Source of the DNA: Diphasiastrum complanatum
Taxonomy: Eukaryota; Streptophyta; Lycopodiopsida; Lycopodiales; Lycopodiaceae
Assembly (NCBI GenBank): GCA_029204225.1
Contig: MU832658.1
Location: 1 to 64,000 of the forward strand
DNA: 64,000 nt
Direction: 5' to 3'
The translations under genes were made by a program, and so were the position numbers. This document shows positions 36,886 to 47,640 of this stretch, in pieces; within the stretch, counting starts at the first letter, position 1; each line of letters begins with the position of its first letter. Below the pieces are notes generated by a model. It ran no database searches. It saw nothing but the letters and a program-made list of their open reading frames with translations, and had not been told where the DNA came from.

Positions 36886-37279
36886 TCCAGTAGTATTTGC
36901 ATGCCTTGCATGTGAGTTCCCTAGATGAATTGGACATGTGTAGAACATGTATACTGACTTGCATGTCGCATGCACTGATTGCATGTTGCATGCATGCACT
37001 CTAACTGACTTTGCATGTCATCTACTTTTATGCATGTCATCAAATATAGATCTACCTAGCTCAAACTCGCCCTAATCTATAAGGTCATGTGCTCAATTCA
37101 CATACCTTTGATATATATAATGGAACAAAGTGAAATATTATCATCTAGACATTGTGCATGTCACGTAACTCGAGTTTGTACATGCTAGAGAATGATATTT
37201 ACAACTTGTAAATGCACAAGCAAGATGATTTTCCTCATCAACCCCTATAGACAAGTTGGATAGCTTTCTATTCTTTACA
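36886..37279 (-). repeat. Element W 3' LTR, right part
   Basis: Resumes after the TCCAG duplication and ends TTCTTTACA, matching 41330-41679. Has extra TGCATG-rich sequence (for example around 36970-37040) relative to the other W LTR. With 29925-30454 the interrupted LTR totals about 919 bp against 774 bp. Confidence 0.9.
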
Positions 37280-37510
37280 CTCCTCCTAAAAAGTTATCAA
37301 CTTGGCTTGATCACTTGAAATTGAAAACTTCCAAGGTTGGTCGAATTGTTGATGAAGAAACTCTTTGTGTGTGTGGATTCTTTTCTTTGAATTTGAATTT
37401 AAGATGATCAAAGAATCCATCATAGCAGCACTCTTACCATAACCATGAAAAGATCTCTTTGACGGAAATCTTTTCCAAATGCCTTTGAAAAATATTCCAC
37501 CAATTTGTGA

Positions 37511-37996
37511 CTAAGCCAATGTGCCTCCTCCATGTTTGATATCGATCCTAGGTTTGCAAAGTCCACATGCATGAAGTTGGTTGCACCAAATCTGAAAAAT
37601 TTGAGGCCTCCAAGCCTCATAATGACCACAAAGATCATCTAGATCAAGATTATACCTTGAGCAATATTCAAGATTAAGCACACTAGCTTCAATAGTCCAA
37701 ACACTATGAACTCTATCCAAAATGGATCTAATCTTGAAACCATACTCTAACTTGATCAAATTGAGGCTAAATACATTCTTAAGGATGTAAGTGTCCTTAT
37801 TGGATGTTTTACTTACTCTCAAAAGAAGTTCACAATATGCCTCAAAACATGAAAAAACTCCTTTTTTCAAACTATGAGTACTAAACTCATACTTGCTCTT
37901 ACTCAATTTAAGAGCATAAAAATGATGGTTCAATATCTTGCTTTCTAGATGTTTTGGAAACATAATCAAGTCACCAATGACAAGAATTAACTCCAA
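37511..37996 (-). CDS. Unrecognised ORF of element W, 161 codons
   Basis: Open frame at the 3' side of W, starting MELILVIGDLIMFPKHLESK. It contains a Cys/His/Trp-rich C-terminal part (HYEAWRPQIFQIWCNQLHAC, CKPRIDIKH). No RT, RNase H or envelope motif and no clear membrane segment. It lies where pol would be. It may be decayed pol or acquired sequence; coding is unproven. Confidence 0.3.
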   Translation of the reverse strand: MELILVIGDLIMFPKHLESKILNHHFYALKLSKSKYEFSTHSLKKGVFSCFEAYCELLLRVSKTSNKDTYILKNVFSLNLIKLEYGFKIRSILDRVHSVWTIEASVLNLEYCSRYNLDLDDLCGHYEAWRPQIFQIWCNQLHACGLCKPRIDIKHGGGTLA

Positions 37997-38136
37997 ACTA
38001 AGACTTCATTCAAAACTAGAATAGTCTTACTTGATCTTTGAGATAAGCAAATCTCAACTAAGCAAGATACATCATCAATCAAAGAAAGAGAACCATAGGT
38101 GAGTAGAATACAATGAATACCACCTTCACTTATCCT

Positions 38137-38658
38137 TTATTTTCCACAAAATAAGAACAACAAGGACTCGGCCTTGTTCAATGATGAAGATCTTCTTGGA
38201 CATGCATGTTGAGGATACTCCTCCTCAAACCTCGACCCCATCACAACTTGATTACTCACCATAGCAATGACTTGTGATGCATCATAAGATGATGTGCTCT
38301 CGGCCCCTTCCAAGATAGAAAATAAATCTTCATAAAAAACAATAACATCTCCATGCTCAAACACCTTCGAGATAGAGAGTGTAAAGGCTATGTAGCCTTC
38401 CTTGGTGGATAAGCATCCAACCATGATCCATATACTAGGATCTACATCCTTCTTTCCTTCCAAGAAACCACATGCAAAGCAATAATCTTCAAGAACACTA
38501 AGGTACACAACCTTAGGCTTATAATTGAACAAGACTCTATATAGTGCACTCCTTCCATTAGCTCCATAACTCCATAAAGTTTTGCATGATGGAACATACA
38601 CATGCACCATAAAACTTGAAGAGACAAGACATAGCCAGACCATGAATAGTACATGCAA
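38137..38658 (-). pseudogene. Element W integrase C-terminal domain fragment
   Basis: Frame encodes ALYRVLFNYKPKVVYLSVLE, then DPSIWIMVGCLSTKEGYIAF and SKVFEHGDVIVFYEDL. These match the copia integrase C-terminal pattern (TP.E.LF..KP.V..LR.FG, then K...GY....KGY......K....RDV.F.E). It is in a different frame from the gag-protease ORF. The catalytic core between is largely deleted. A long Ser/Glu-rich tail follows. Confidence 0.65.
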
Positions 38659-40120
38659 AGCAAGGAACGCCTCCCTTGCTTATTGATAAAGAAAGATGAA
38701 CATCCAAATGTTCCAACTCCACAGGATGTTTTGTCTTGGTAGAAGAAATCAAATATGGATCCATATGTGATTTTGCCATAGAACAAGCCACTCTTGGCTT
38801 GATCTCCTTGACCACAATAGGCATAGATCTGAAATTGGAAACATGCAACCTCCTATGCCATACTTCCTCTTTGGAAACACAAGTCATCAATGCAACATCA
38901 CAAGTACTTGCATTCTCATGCACATCTAACTTGAAAATGCCTCCATATCTAGATCCACTTGCTAGGATCTCATCACCTTTCTTTATAAAATAGTTATTGA
39001 CATTGAATTCCACTTCAAAGCCATCATCAAATAACTTTCCAACACTAATCCCATTCTTTGTGAGATTGAGAACATAAAGTACATTGGAAAGTGATAAAAT
39101 CATAGAAGATGCAAGATTCAAGGAACAAATTCCAACTCCTTCAATTGAACATGCATCACCAATAGTAATGTATATTGATTCTTGAGTTTCTTGAAAAGGT
39201 TCAATAGAAATGAAAGAACTCTTGGAGCAACTCATATGAGTTGTGGCTCCACTATCAATATACCAAGATACATCATTGAAGGGTAAAGATGAGAAACTAG
39301 ACATCATGAGAGATGCCTCTCCTTCACTTGCATGTGAGTCTTCTATGATAAAATTGGCTTGATCTTCTTGAGTCTTCTTCTTGAAGATAGAAGAATGAGT
39401 TGAATCATCTTCTACTCCTCCTTGGTCTTTGTCCTTTGATTTGTCCTTGGTGAAGGCTTGAGAAAATTTGTTCTTGCTCCTCCCTCTTGACTTGATCTTG
39501 GCAAAGTGAGCTTTGCCACAACCACCATCCTTCCTTGAAAGCTTGTTCTTTTGCCTGCATTCTTCAGCAATAAGAATATCAAACAGAGCCTCCATAGATG
39601 GTAGCTCTTTCATGATAGCATAAGTTTGCACAACATTTGCATACTCTTCTCTAAGTCCATTAAGGACTACTTGAACAAGTTCACTGTTCTCTAGAGTATC
39701 ACCTATGCATGCTATCTCTCTGTGAAGATCTTTAACTCTCACTACAAAACTTGAAGCATTGTCATCAACTCTTTGGACACTAGAAAAGATCTGATTTCTA
39801 AGAGTAAAAAGTCTTGATGTGATCTTTGCTTCATGAATGGACTTAAGGATATTCCAAGCCTGCTTGGCTGAGTTGCATGAACTTATTTCTCTCAACATCT
39901 CATCAAAGATGTTCAATTTGATGATATGAAGAGCAATCCTTGCTCTCTTCTTGAATCTCTGAGCCTCATCATAAGCTTCAGGTTCAACTTCAATTTCTAA
40001 TACAATGTCCATTACACTATAAAGAATCAACAAAGATTCTATCCCATCCTTCCAAACTGAATAGTTGAAGGTATCTAGTCTCTCACTAGTTTCAAAGAGA
40101 AAATCTCCTACAAATGCCAT
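38558..40120 (-). CDS. Element W gag-protease ORF, 520 codons
   Basis: Open from ATG at 40120. UBN2-type gag (FNYSVWKDGIESLLILYS; SAKQAWNILKSIHEAK; LVQVVLNGLREEYANVVQ), then a Lys/Asp-rich linker. The CCHC knuckle expected before the protease is absent. Protease active site YIDSGATTHMS is present. The pre-integrase region is altered (HRRLHVSNFRS: the usual Gly-His is disturbed) and the CxxC part is partly lost. The first integrase aspartate region LEHLDVH survives, then homology stops. The long open frame despite missing RT suggests gag-PR was kept while pol was lost, or simply that W is not very old. Confidence 0.8.
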   Translation of the reverse strand: MAFVGDFLFETSERLDTFNYSVWKDGIESLLILYSVMDIVLEIEVEPEAYDEAQRFKKRARIALHIIKLNIFDEMLREISSCNSAKQAWNILKSIHEAKITSRLFTLRNQIFSSVQRVDDNASSFVVRVKDLHREIACIGDTLENSELVQVVLNGLREEYANVVQTYAIMKELPSMEALFDILIAEECRQKNKLSRKDGGCGKAHFAKIKSRGRSKNKFSQAFTKDKSKDKDQGGVEDDSTHSSIFKKKTQEDQANFIIEDSHASEGEASLMMSSFSSLPFNDVSWYIDSGATTHMSCSKSSFISIEPFQETQESIYITIGDACSIEGVGICSLNLASSMILSLSNVLYVLNLTKNGISVGKLFDDGFEVEFNVNNYFIKKGDEILASGSRYGGIFKLDVHENASTCDVALMTCVSKEEVWHRRLHVSNFRSMPIVVKEIKPRVACSMAKSHMDPYLISSTKTKHPVELEHLDVHLSLSISKGGVPCFACTIHGLAMSCLFKFYGACVCSIMQNFMELWS

Positions 40121-40704
40121 GAATGTGAAGACTCTTGTAAATTGGACAACAAAAATGGAATTGAATGTGTTGCTTCTCTTTCACTATAGGAACCAAAACA
40201 ATTGGGTGTACTACCAAATCCTATGTAAAATCTTGCAACAGCTATGTGAGATCTTGCTCACAACAGAAAATCGATCACTTTGAATTTGGATCTGGCCTCT
40301 ATCTACTGATGAAGCACTTACAATTCTGATGTCAAATTTTCCCACGAGTTTCAAATGAATGAAAAACACTCTAGAAACACACATTCAACTCAAAACACAA
40401 CCCTTTGTGTGAAATGATGTGACTATGACAACAGAAACTTGTCTTATCCAATTCTATCTCAGATTGAGTACCAAAATTATGAATAATGAATCATGCATGC
40501 AATATAATCAATTCAAAAAGTGTCCACTCAGGTTTTGGGTCTCTCCCTACCCCTCTTTAAAATCTTACAGCTCCTACTAGGATAATCAAAATGAATCAAA
40601 ACCAATTGCAATGAAAAGAGGGCTCTTCTAGCTTTTCAACAAGCTATAATGTCAATACCTTTGGACCTAGCACAAAGGAAATAGAGTCAAATGATGTATT
40701 CTGG

Positions 40705-40722
40705 TTTTCACACGTGTGAAAA
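40705..40722. promoter_or_regulatory. 18-bp perfect palindrome with G-box core (W leader)
   Basis: TTTTCACACGTGTGAAAA is a perfect palindrome centred on CACGTG, a bZIP/bHLH-type binding core in plants. Related palindromes are in the LTRs or leaders of Q, S and E1. Confidence 0.8.
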
Positions 40723-40892
40723 GCCAAAATTCCATACATCCTCTATTCTGGACTGAAAATATCAGTTCTAACCTCATTCACCAACAAAAATGTTCAAGAA
40801 TAGATAGCAAAAAAGTGCTAAACGGCTTCCTAGCTTGATTTGACAGAAAATTCTTCATACACCTGATTTTAGTAGCATTCAAAGCATGGTAT

Positions 40893-40905
40893 GGCTCTGA
40901 TACCA
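40893..40905 (-). promoter_or_regulatory. Element W primer-binding site
   Basis: On the minus strand TGGTATCAGAGCC directly follows the LTR (plus strand GGCTCTGATACCA). Initiator-Met type. Confidence 0.9.
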
Positions 40906-41679
40906 TGTGAAAAATCCAACAAATTCACACGTGTGGAGATCCACAAGAAATGTGTGAATGATCTTTACCATTCTTTGTGGTGGCACATAGATCACCTGTA
41001 GAGCAATCCTGCAATCTACCAACAGATCTGAGGCTAGAGCACAATCTAGAATGCTACAAATCAAAGCAATACTAATTCCTCACAAATAGAGAGAATACAT
41101 AAGCAAAATAATGTATGAAGAAGACACCAATCTCAAGTTAGAGAGAGAATGCAATTTCAAGCAAAATAGAATGAGATTCAATTTTGACATTATGACATTA
41201 CCAAAGCTTGATTCATCATTAGAAATGAATGAGAATCATATGTACATATATAGGAGAGCCAAAATTCGTGGTACTACTTGCATTCAATTTCTCAACTAGA
41301 CATGTACAAAACTACATGCATGTGTCCAATAGTATTTGCATGTCTTGCATGTGATTTCCCTAGATGAATAGGACATGTGTAGAACATGTATACTGACTTG
41401 CATGTTGCATGCATGCACTCTAGCTGACTTTGCATGTCATCAAATCTAGATCTACCTAAGTCAAACTCACCCTAATCTACAAGGTCATGTGCTTAATTCA
41501 CATACCTTTGATATATACAATGGAACAAAGTGAAATATTACCATCTAGACATTGTGCATGTCATGTAGCTCGAGTTTGTACATGCTAGAGAATGATATTT
41601 ACAACTTGTAAATGCACAAGCAAGATGATTTTTCTCATCAACCCCTATAGACAAGTTGGATAGCTTTTTATTCTTTACA
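40906..41679 (-). repeat. Element W 5' LTR
   Basis: 774 bp, TGTGAAAAATCC to TTCTTTACA. Contains AATTCACACGTGTGG at 40922. The TSD copy AGTCT follows at 41680. Confidence 0.93.
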
Positions 41680-41806
41680 AGTCTTTCTCACGAAGACCTC
41701 TCAAGGAGAGATAAAAATATGTGTTGATCTCTGTGAAAGAAAGTTCGTTCACTTCACCAATTCAACTACGTGCATCCACCACACAATTGGTGGTTCCTTT
41801 GATATA

Positions 41807-42333
41807 ATGCACGATCGAGCCCAATTCTATGCCAACCGAAGCTGCGCTCCTCGAGAATTTGAGATCGATGATTGGGTGTATCTTAGAATCCCAAAAGACT
41901 CTAAGACACTTCAAACGGGAAAATGTCCGAAGTTATCTCCACGTTTTAGCGGTCCTTTCAAAGTTCTTAACAAGATTAGTAGGGCTGCATATAGACTAGA
42001 ACTTCTTGTTGGAACCAAGGTTTATCTTGTATTCCATGTTAGTCATTTAAAGGAACGACTTGGTGGAAAAGATGACTTGATTCCCACAGATGATATAGTG
42101 CTATTGGAGGATTTGACTGTTTTTGTACCCCATGAACCAGAAAGGATCATGGATAGTCGATGACATCAGCTGAGAAATCGTTTGATTTCTGAACATCTGA
42201 TTTGCTGGAAAGGTAGGTAAGATGATGAGGACACCTAGGAGAAGGAGGATGATTTAAGACTTAGATTTCCTGGTTTTTTTCCCATTGAAGGAAGTTTGTA
42301 CGGGGCATGGGGGGGGGAAGGGGGGGGGGGGGA
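41807..42333 (+). pseudogene. Ty3/gypsy integrase C-terminal fragment and PPT
   Basis: 41807-42163 is open: DRAQFYANRSCAPREFEI, DDWVYLRIPKDSKTLQTGKC, KLSPRFSGPFKVLNKI, YLVFHVSHLKERLGGKDD, FVPHEPERIMDSR. This is the GPY/F-type integrase C-terminus of plant gypsy elements (P..F.GPF.....I...AY.L.LP......VFHVS.LK). TGA at 42162 interrupts the tail (LRFPGFFPIEG). A G-rich tract (42308-42332) acts as the purine tract before the LTR. Catalytic core, RT and protease are missing. Confidence 0.85.
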
Positions 42334-42388
42334 TGTTATGTACCATGACAGTATGCCCTTTAATGATGGCCTCCCAAGGGGGCGTCAC
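42334..42388 (+). repeat. Gypsy 3' LTR stub
   Basis: Begins TGTTATGTACCATGACAG, the same start as at 20686. Cut after 55 bp by the V LTR at 42389. Confidence 0.65.
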
Positions 42389-43331
42389 TGAAAAAACAAA
42401 ACATTTTTATTTACAAAGCCTTGCTAGCTTTCAGCCCTCTATTTGACGAAGATGTTCGCGAACACGAAAGTCAAGAGACATGAAGCACGAAAGTTTCGCG
42501 AACACCTGATGAAAAGACACAAACACGAAAGATTCACGAACGAGAATCTTTTGCGATCCAACACGAAAAAGTCAGACGATGGAAACGAAACCAACGACGC
42601 GACACAAAAAATGTCACGAAAGACTTTCTGCCCTCACGCTCCAAAGAGTACTAGCAAAGATCATACAAGTACCCAAAAGTATAGGTATCTGATTTGATGG
42701 CATGACATCAGTAGATACACTCTAGGTCGTGGCTAATCTGCCACTCTTGTAATTTTCTGATTAGTTGTAGATGCTTAATCACTCTAATCTTAAAAGTTAC
42801 ATAGAACGACTATATACTTGCTGGATGATACTTGACATATATACAGAAAAATGGTCTGATGCTAGTAGTCAATCAAGATGAAATACAGACAAGAAGTTTG
42901 CCTGCATACGAGACGAGTTCTGTGAGTAGGATCCATAGTGATCCATAGGTCCGCTAGTAAGTGAGACATCCACTCGTGAGAGAAGTGTGTTTCTCTTACG
43001 CCAACGCACTGTGTGGATCTGCATGCAGTGCTTGAACTACAAAGAGAATCAATAGATGATCTATGATGTATGATCTTGAATGCAAATGTTTCTGCTGCTA
43101 TTCATGTGTCTGATTCTCCCATTCATTTGTTGAATTTGTTGAATGCTGCATTATTGGTTGAATTTGTTGAATGCTGCATTAATTTAAAAACGTAGATCAG
43201 CAGCGCCTGACTACATTATGGAGGACTGTAGGAGTGATTCAGCTGGCAGTATCCAGCGACCACATTTGAACTCCATCCAAGTCGCATTGAATCATGGTTG
43301 CTTTAGTTTCGCGACTATTTCGCATCCGCAA
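42389..43331 (+). repeat. Element V 5' LTR (U family)
   Basis: Aligned with the U LTR from its TGAA start. Contains an internal 28-bp duplication (GTTGAATTTGTTGAATGCTG type) at about 43130-43175. The right end is approximate; a degenerate PBS TGGTATCAAAGCTG follows at about 43354. Confidence 0.7.
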
Positions 43332-43471
43332 AAGATTTACTACACCTCAATAGTGGTATCAAAGCTGACATACTTATTGTCATAATTTGACATAGCCAAG
43401 AAGCCATCAGATCCAGGAGGCCAAGCATTCAGACAAACAACCATCAATGAGGGAACAGACTCCAAGAAACA

Positions 43472-44000
43472 ATGGCTTCAATCAGCAGCATGCAGAGCAA
43501 GATCTGGACAATTCTTGATTCTTCAGGATCTAACTTTCTAGTGTGGAAAGTTAAGACATCACTCATACTCAAGGGCAAAGGACTCTTCCCCTGGGTGGAT
43601 GGCACAGAAGAGATGCCTATGACATCAGAAAAGGAGCTACGTGAGTGGAGGGAGAAAAATGACAAGGCAGTAGCCTTGCCATCTTCATCCATCGAAGATA
43701 GTCTCACACTTGACCTAGCTACACTCTCCAAATCTAAGAAGATGTGGGATGCATTGTTCACCAGATTTTAGACGAAATCAATAAGTCAAATCATGATGCT
43801 AGAAGATCAATTGACGAATCTATAGTGGGATGGAAAAGACCTTACTTCTTTCATAAGAAAGATGAAGGATCTGTTTCTATCACTACATAACTCTGGAGCA
43901 GAGAATGCAGTGTAAACTGAGAAGAAGCCCACACACCTGTTGAGAGCCTTATCCAGATCATTCCAGACAACGAGAACCCAGTTGACAGATCCCCTACTCT
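43472..44000 (+). pseudogene. Element V gag fragment
   Basis: MASISSMQSKIWTILDSSGS onward, clearly related to the U gag (SNFLVWKVKTSLILKG; REKNDKAVALPSSSIEDSLT). Stops at 43769, about 43821 and about 43912, and homology ends near 44000. No zinc knuckle or pol follows. Confidence 0.8.
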
Positions 44001-46388
44001 AGAGGATCTGTTGGTTTCTGGTTCTTTTACTTCTTGCTTACAACTTTGATAGCTTAGTATTCTGCCTATCAGCAAAGACTGTGGGCACTTCTTGAGATTA
44101 TATTTCTTGTTTTAAGGCCCAGGTTAGGCAGAAGGGGCTGATAAATATTGTAGTTCTTTTTTGTCATGTCTGTCAGAGGACTACTCAAGGTCGTCTCTCT
44201 TGAATGCACTTCTATTCTAACAGATGCAAGCCAAGAACGTTCATTCACAATTCAGCATACAGCCCAAATGAACATTCCACATTTCACAAATTACAAGTGG
44301 AATAATGCTCTCCACTAGAGGTCACCATCAAAAGGTGGCTCACTCTACTTTCTTTAAGAGGGGTCTACTTGCATTTATTACATTTGCTTAGAATACTAGT
44401 TCCTACATGGTCATTCCATCTTCCGGGATTCACCATGAGGCTTACACAGTTCTTGCATGTCTTTCCTAGCTAGTCTTTCTCGGCTCTCATTCTTCGTTAG
44501 TCTCGTCTTCTCAGAGACCTCCTCGGTCTAAGGTGAGAGGTGCTCTTGAGTTGCTCTGTCCAAGTATCTTGGGAATTCGTCAGAATCAGCCAACATCATC
44601 CCACCCCTAATGTGTTGCAGGACCCCCTGCAACTCATATTGGACGACGTTGCTCTGCTTTGCATTGGCATCTTCGATAGATCCTCGTTCGCTTACATAAA
44701 ACCAAGTGTTTATTGTCGCCAGTCTTTATCACAAAAATTGTTTTCACAAATTGCCACCATTGGATCAGAATGTCTTATTGCTATAGGTGGTTGACATTCT
44801 CAAAATTGGAGAGCTCTCAGTAGTTTGACAACTCGCATGCTCGAGTGCTTTCCATGTGTCTCTTTGTTTTGTCACTTGTATCTACCATTGATGGTTTCAT
44901 CGTTGGTTTCTTGGCAGATTCTATCTTCTAGGAGGTCTGTATCCTCCATTCGCTTCTGGGTGTTTCCGTGGTTATTCTCTCAGTTGAAGTTCCAGTCTCA
45001 AGGAAAACCTTTGATTTGCAGGTTGCACAAACTTTGATTATCAGTCTCAAGGGGATGGATTCATAAAAAATTGGTGATAGGAACAGTTTTGGATGGATGG
45101 TTGATAATGGTAAAAAACATGATGAAGGCTTGGTGAAAGGATGAAGGAACTAATAGTTCTACAGTTGCAGCCTTGGACCCTTGCAATGTCAAGCTTTGAC
45201 CACCACTTGCTGGGTGAGGGGCTCGTTTTATTTTGCAGGTTCACGGTTGTCTTCATCTTTCTTTTTTCTGCAACTCTTTCTTTTGATCCATTACTTTTGG
45301 ATCTCTTTGGGCTTCATAAGACGGAATTCAACTATCATTACTCCAGAGAGTTTTTTTTTTATCAAGATTGATTTGACTCATCTGTTGCTTAAGTTTGTTC
45401 TTTCCTCCTCAGTTTCCTGGATCTTTCTCTTTATTTTTTCTAGCTGCTTTGCCTACTTCTGTAGATCTTTTCCAGTTGAACAACCAATGTAGGTGGTAGT
45501 TGGTCTCCGCAAGACTTGCAATGATCTTTCAACTGCTTCGGTTGGACTATAAAAAACTAGAAATTTCTCAAAAGAATAGTAAACTGATAATAAACAAACA
45601 AATGGAAGGAAGGGTGGTAGTGACAACGATAGATGGTGTGGGTGATAGGCATGAGAATGGATGCAGATGTATGACGAGAGGTTGGTTGAAGAAGGAGACT
45701 GATTTTCCAATGCTTGTGTTTCTCTTTTCTGAAGGATCTTCGTCATGACTGGAATACTTCTTCTGATTAAGTCTCTTCGGATTACCCATCTGCCTTCTTT
45801 ACCCTCATCTTTTTCATATTTGACTTGTGAACTTGGCTGTCGATCTTGCTGATGTTGTTGTTGGCAGCGTAACTGCTCCAGTGGATCCAAGCATATCCAC
45901 TCTCTCCCCCCAAAAAAAAATCTATTGGTGGGGATGTTGTTGCTGGTAACTGTTCATGCTTAGGATTGGATCGGCATGTGGAACACGTAGTTGAAACTCG
46001 TTGAACATGTGACTGGACTAAAGATTGAACAAATTTTAACTGAATTTGTTTCGATCTAGCTGTAGTTGACTCAAAAAGTAATATGGCAATGAGATGCAGG
46101 AATCAACTCTAATTTGACATGGATTTCTCATATGTCTCAAAAATCCTAAACTGTTGTACAAGGGAATCTAAAGATGGATAGATGATGTGTTCTGGAGATG
46201 CTCCACAGAAGACTCTCGTGCAATAGCTATTCCTCAAGCAAAAATCAATCACACAAAATAGGTGAAGAGAAACAAGGAAATAAACAAACGTTATAGAGAG
46301 TGAGAACTGTATAGCACTTGTGGAACAAAACTTGCATTCATCAACATTGATAATGTACCTTGATAGTTGCAATATTTTAGTTGTTTTG
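44001..46388. other. Unassigned; includes the second copy of a dispersed repeat
   Basis: 45430-45870 is homologous to 6470-6980 in the same order. The remainder (LTR-like texture at 44160-44560, T-rich stretches at 45230-45440) shows no second copy, PBS or recognisable protein in either strand. Confidence 0.4.
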
Positions 46389-46503
46389 TATCAAAGGTAG
46401 CATTAGGATGCTTTGCCATTTCTAGCTTTTGTAGCTTGTTGTGCAAAGATCTTAGCCAAGTATTTTGGGAGTTTGGATCCATTCAAGATCCACTTTTTTC
46501 ACA
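46389..46503 (+). repeat. Element Q 5' LTR (truncated, last 115 bp)
   Basis: GTATCAAAGGTAGCATTAGG to TTTTTTCACA matches 51766-51880 with one substitution seen. Sequence left of 46389 does not match the LTR. Confidence 0.85.
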
Positions 46504-46516
46504 TGGTATCAGAGCT
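46504..46516 (+). promoter_or_regulatory. Element Q primer-binding site
   Basis: TGGTATCAGAGCT directly after the LTR; initiator-Met type, as in E1. Confidence 0.92.
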
Positions 46517-47640
46517 AGTTGGCTATTATTTTTAGTAAGGTTTCCATTTATGGTGATATTTGGATGTTTGATCAAGTTCTAGCATGATTATGCATTGCAT
46601 TGTTGATCAAATCTTACTAACTTCTGTTTTGTGAGTTGAACTTGTGGATCAAAAACATATTTCAGGTCTATTGAAGATCAGAGGCTGAGAAGAAGCTATT
46701 TTGTATTGGATCATAACACCTAATCATTTTTTGATTGTGAGGCTTGTGCATATTCAATACTAACAATGTTTTGTTCAATGTATTGTTGACAATCTCCACT
46801 TCTGTGGATGAACACTCTCCTTTGTGGATGAACACTCTCCTTAAGTGGATGAACCTTCTCCTTAAGTGGATGACAAATACTCTTTGAGTGATTTTGTATT
46901 TCTATAAAAGGCTGAGCAAAGCTCCCACTTGGATGAAAGATCCCCTTTTGGGTGAATAGATTGTCAACAATCTTTTGCATAGATTTTGGTGTACTTTGTT
47001 GAGCATCTAAGTAACTCTCCTAATGTAATTTGATTGGATCATTTGCTAGAAGGTTTTAACCATTATGCAAATGTGTTGTCAGGTTCTTAACAGGTTGAGG
47101 AACATTCTCATGTGAAGTGATCTTAGATCTACATCTAAACACCAAGATTTGACAAGCTAGTGAAGCTAGTCTTGTGATTCACTAAGTGTGCTCTTTCATT
47201 CACCTCTAAAGCTTGTATTTATCACTTGCTGGAGTTTATAAACTTTTAGAAGTGTGTGAATCAATATCTTAGTGTGCTGATCATATGTTGATCAAGTTTG
47301 TTCAATTCTAGGTATTCTTGGCAGCCTAGTCTTTTGTATTTTCTAAGAATGCAAGTAACTCTTCACACCATAACTTGATTTGGTCACTTGTTGGAAAGTT
47401 TGAGAGCTTAAGCAAGAGTGTTTTCAGGTTGGTTTGAGTTTGTAATCCATTCTTAGTGTGTGCAAAGTGTTGCATGTGTTTTCAATCTTCCTTTCTATGC
47501 TTGGAAACCAGCCAGGTTCAAGATAAAAGTGTTTTAGGGTCCTAGATCTTCTGAGATCTCCTTATCCATCATTTGTTGAGAGGAAAGTGAGTTCTAGGTG
47601 CATTAGGACAGAGCCTAAAAGTTGGAAAATCATTATATTC
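46517..47640 (+). other. Element Q leader, with 21-bp tandem repeats
   Basis: Near-collinear with the E1 leader. At 46805-46873 there are three full and one partial copies of the GGATGAACACTCTCCTTAAGT unit, one more than E1. A small deletion relative to E1 occurs near 47255. Confidence 0.75.

Larger units (their letters stand above)
29925..41679 (-). mobile_element. Element W: minus-strand copia derivative without RT
   Basis: LTRs at 29925-37279 (split by E1) and 40906-41679, both TG...CA. TSD AGTCT at 29920-29924 and 41680-41684. PBS on the minus strand at 40905-40893; purine tract AGGAGGAG at 37280-37287 (minus strand). The internal region is only about 3.6 kb: gag, protease, part of integrase, then unknown sequence. 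RT and RNase H motifs are absent, so it needed a helper. Confidence 0.9.

Noticed and set aside
38736-38993. Plus-strand frames over W gag-protease
   Set aside because: Shadows of the minus-strand coding sequence.
44160-44760. Host gene or LTR
   Set aside because: No recognisable protein, no terminal repeat partner; left unassigned.
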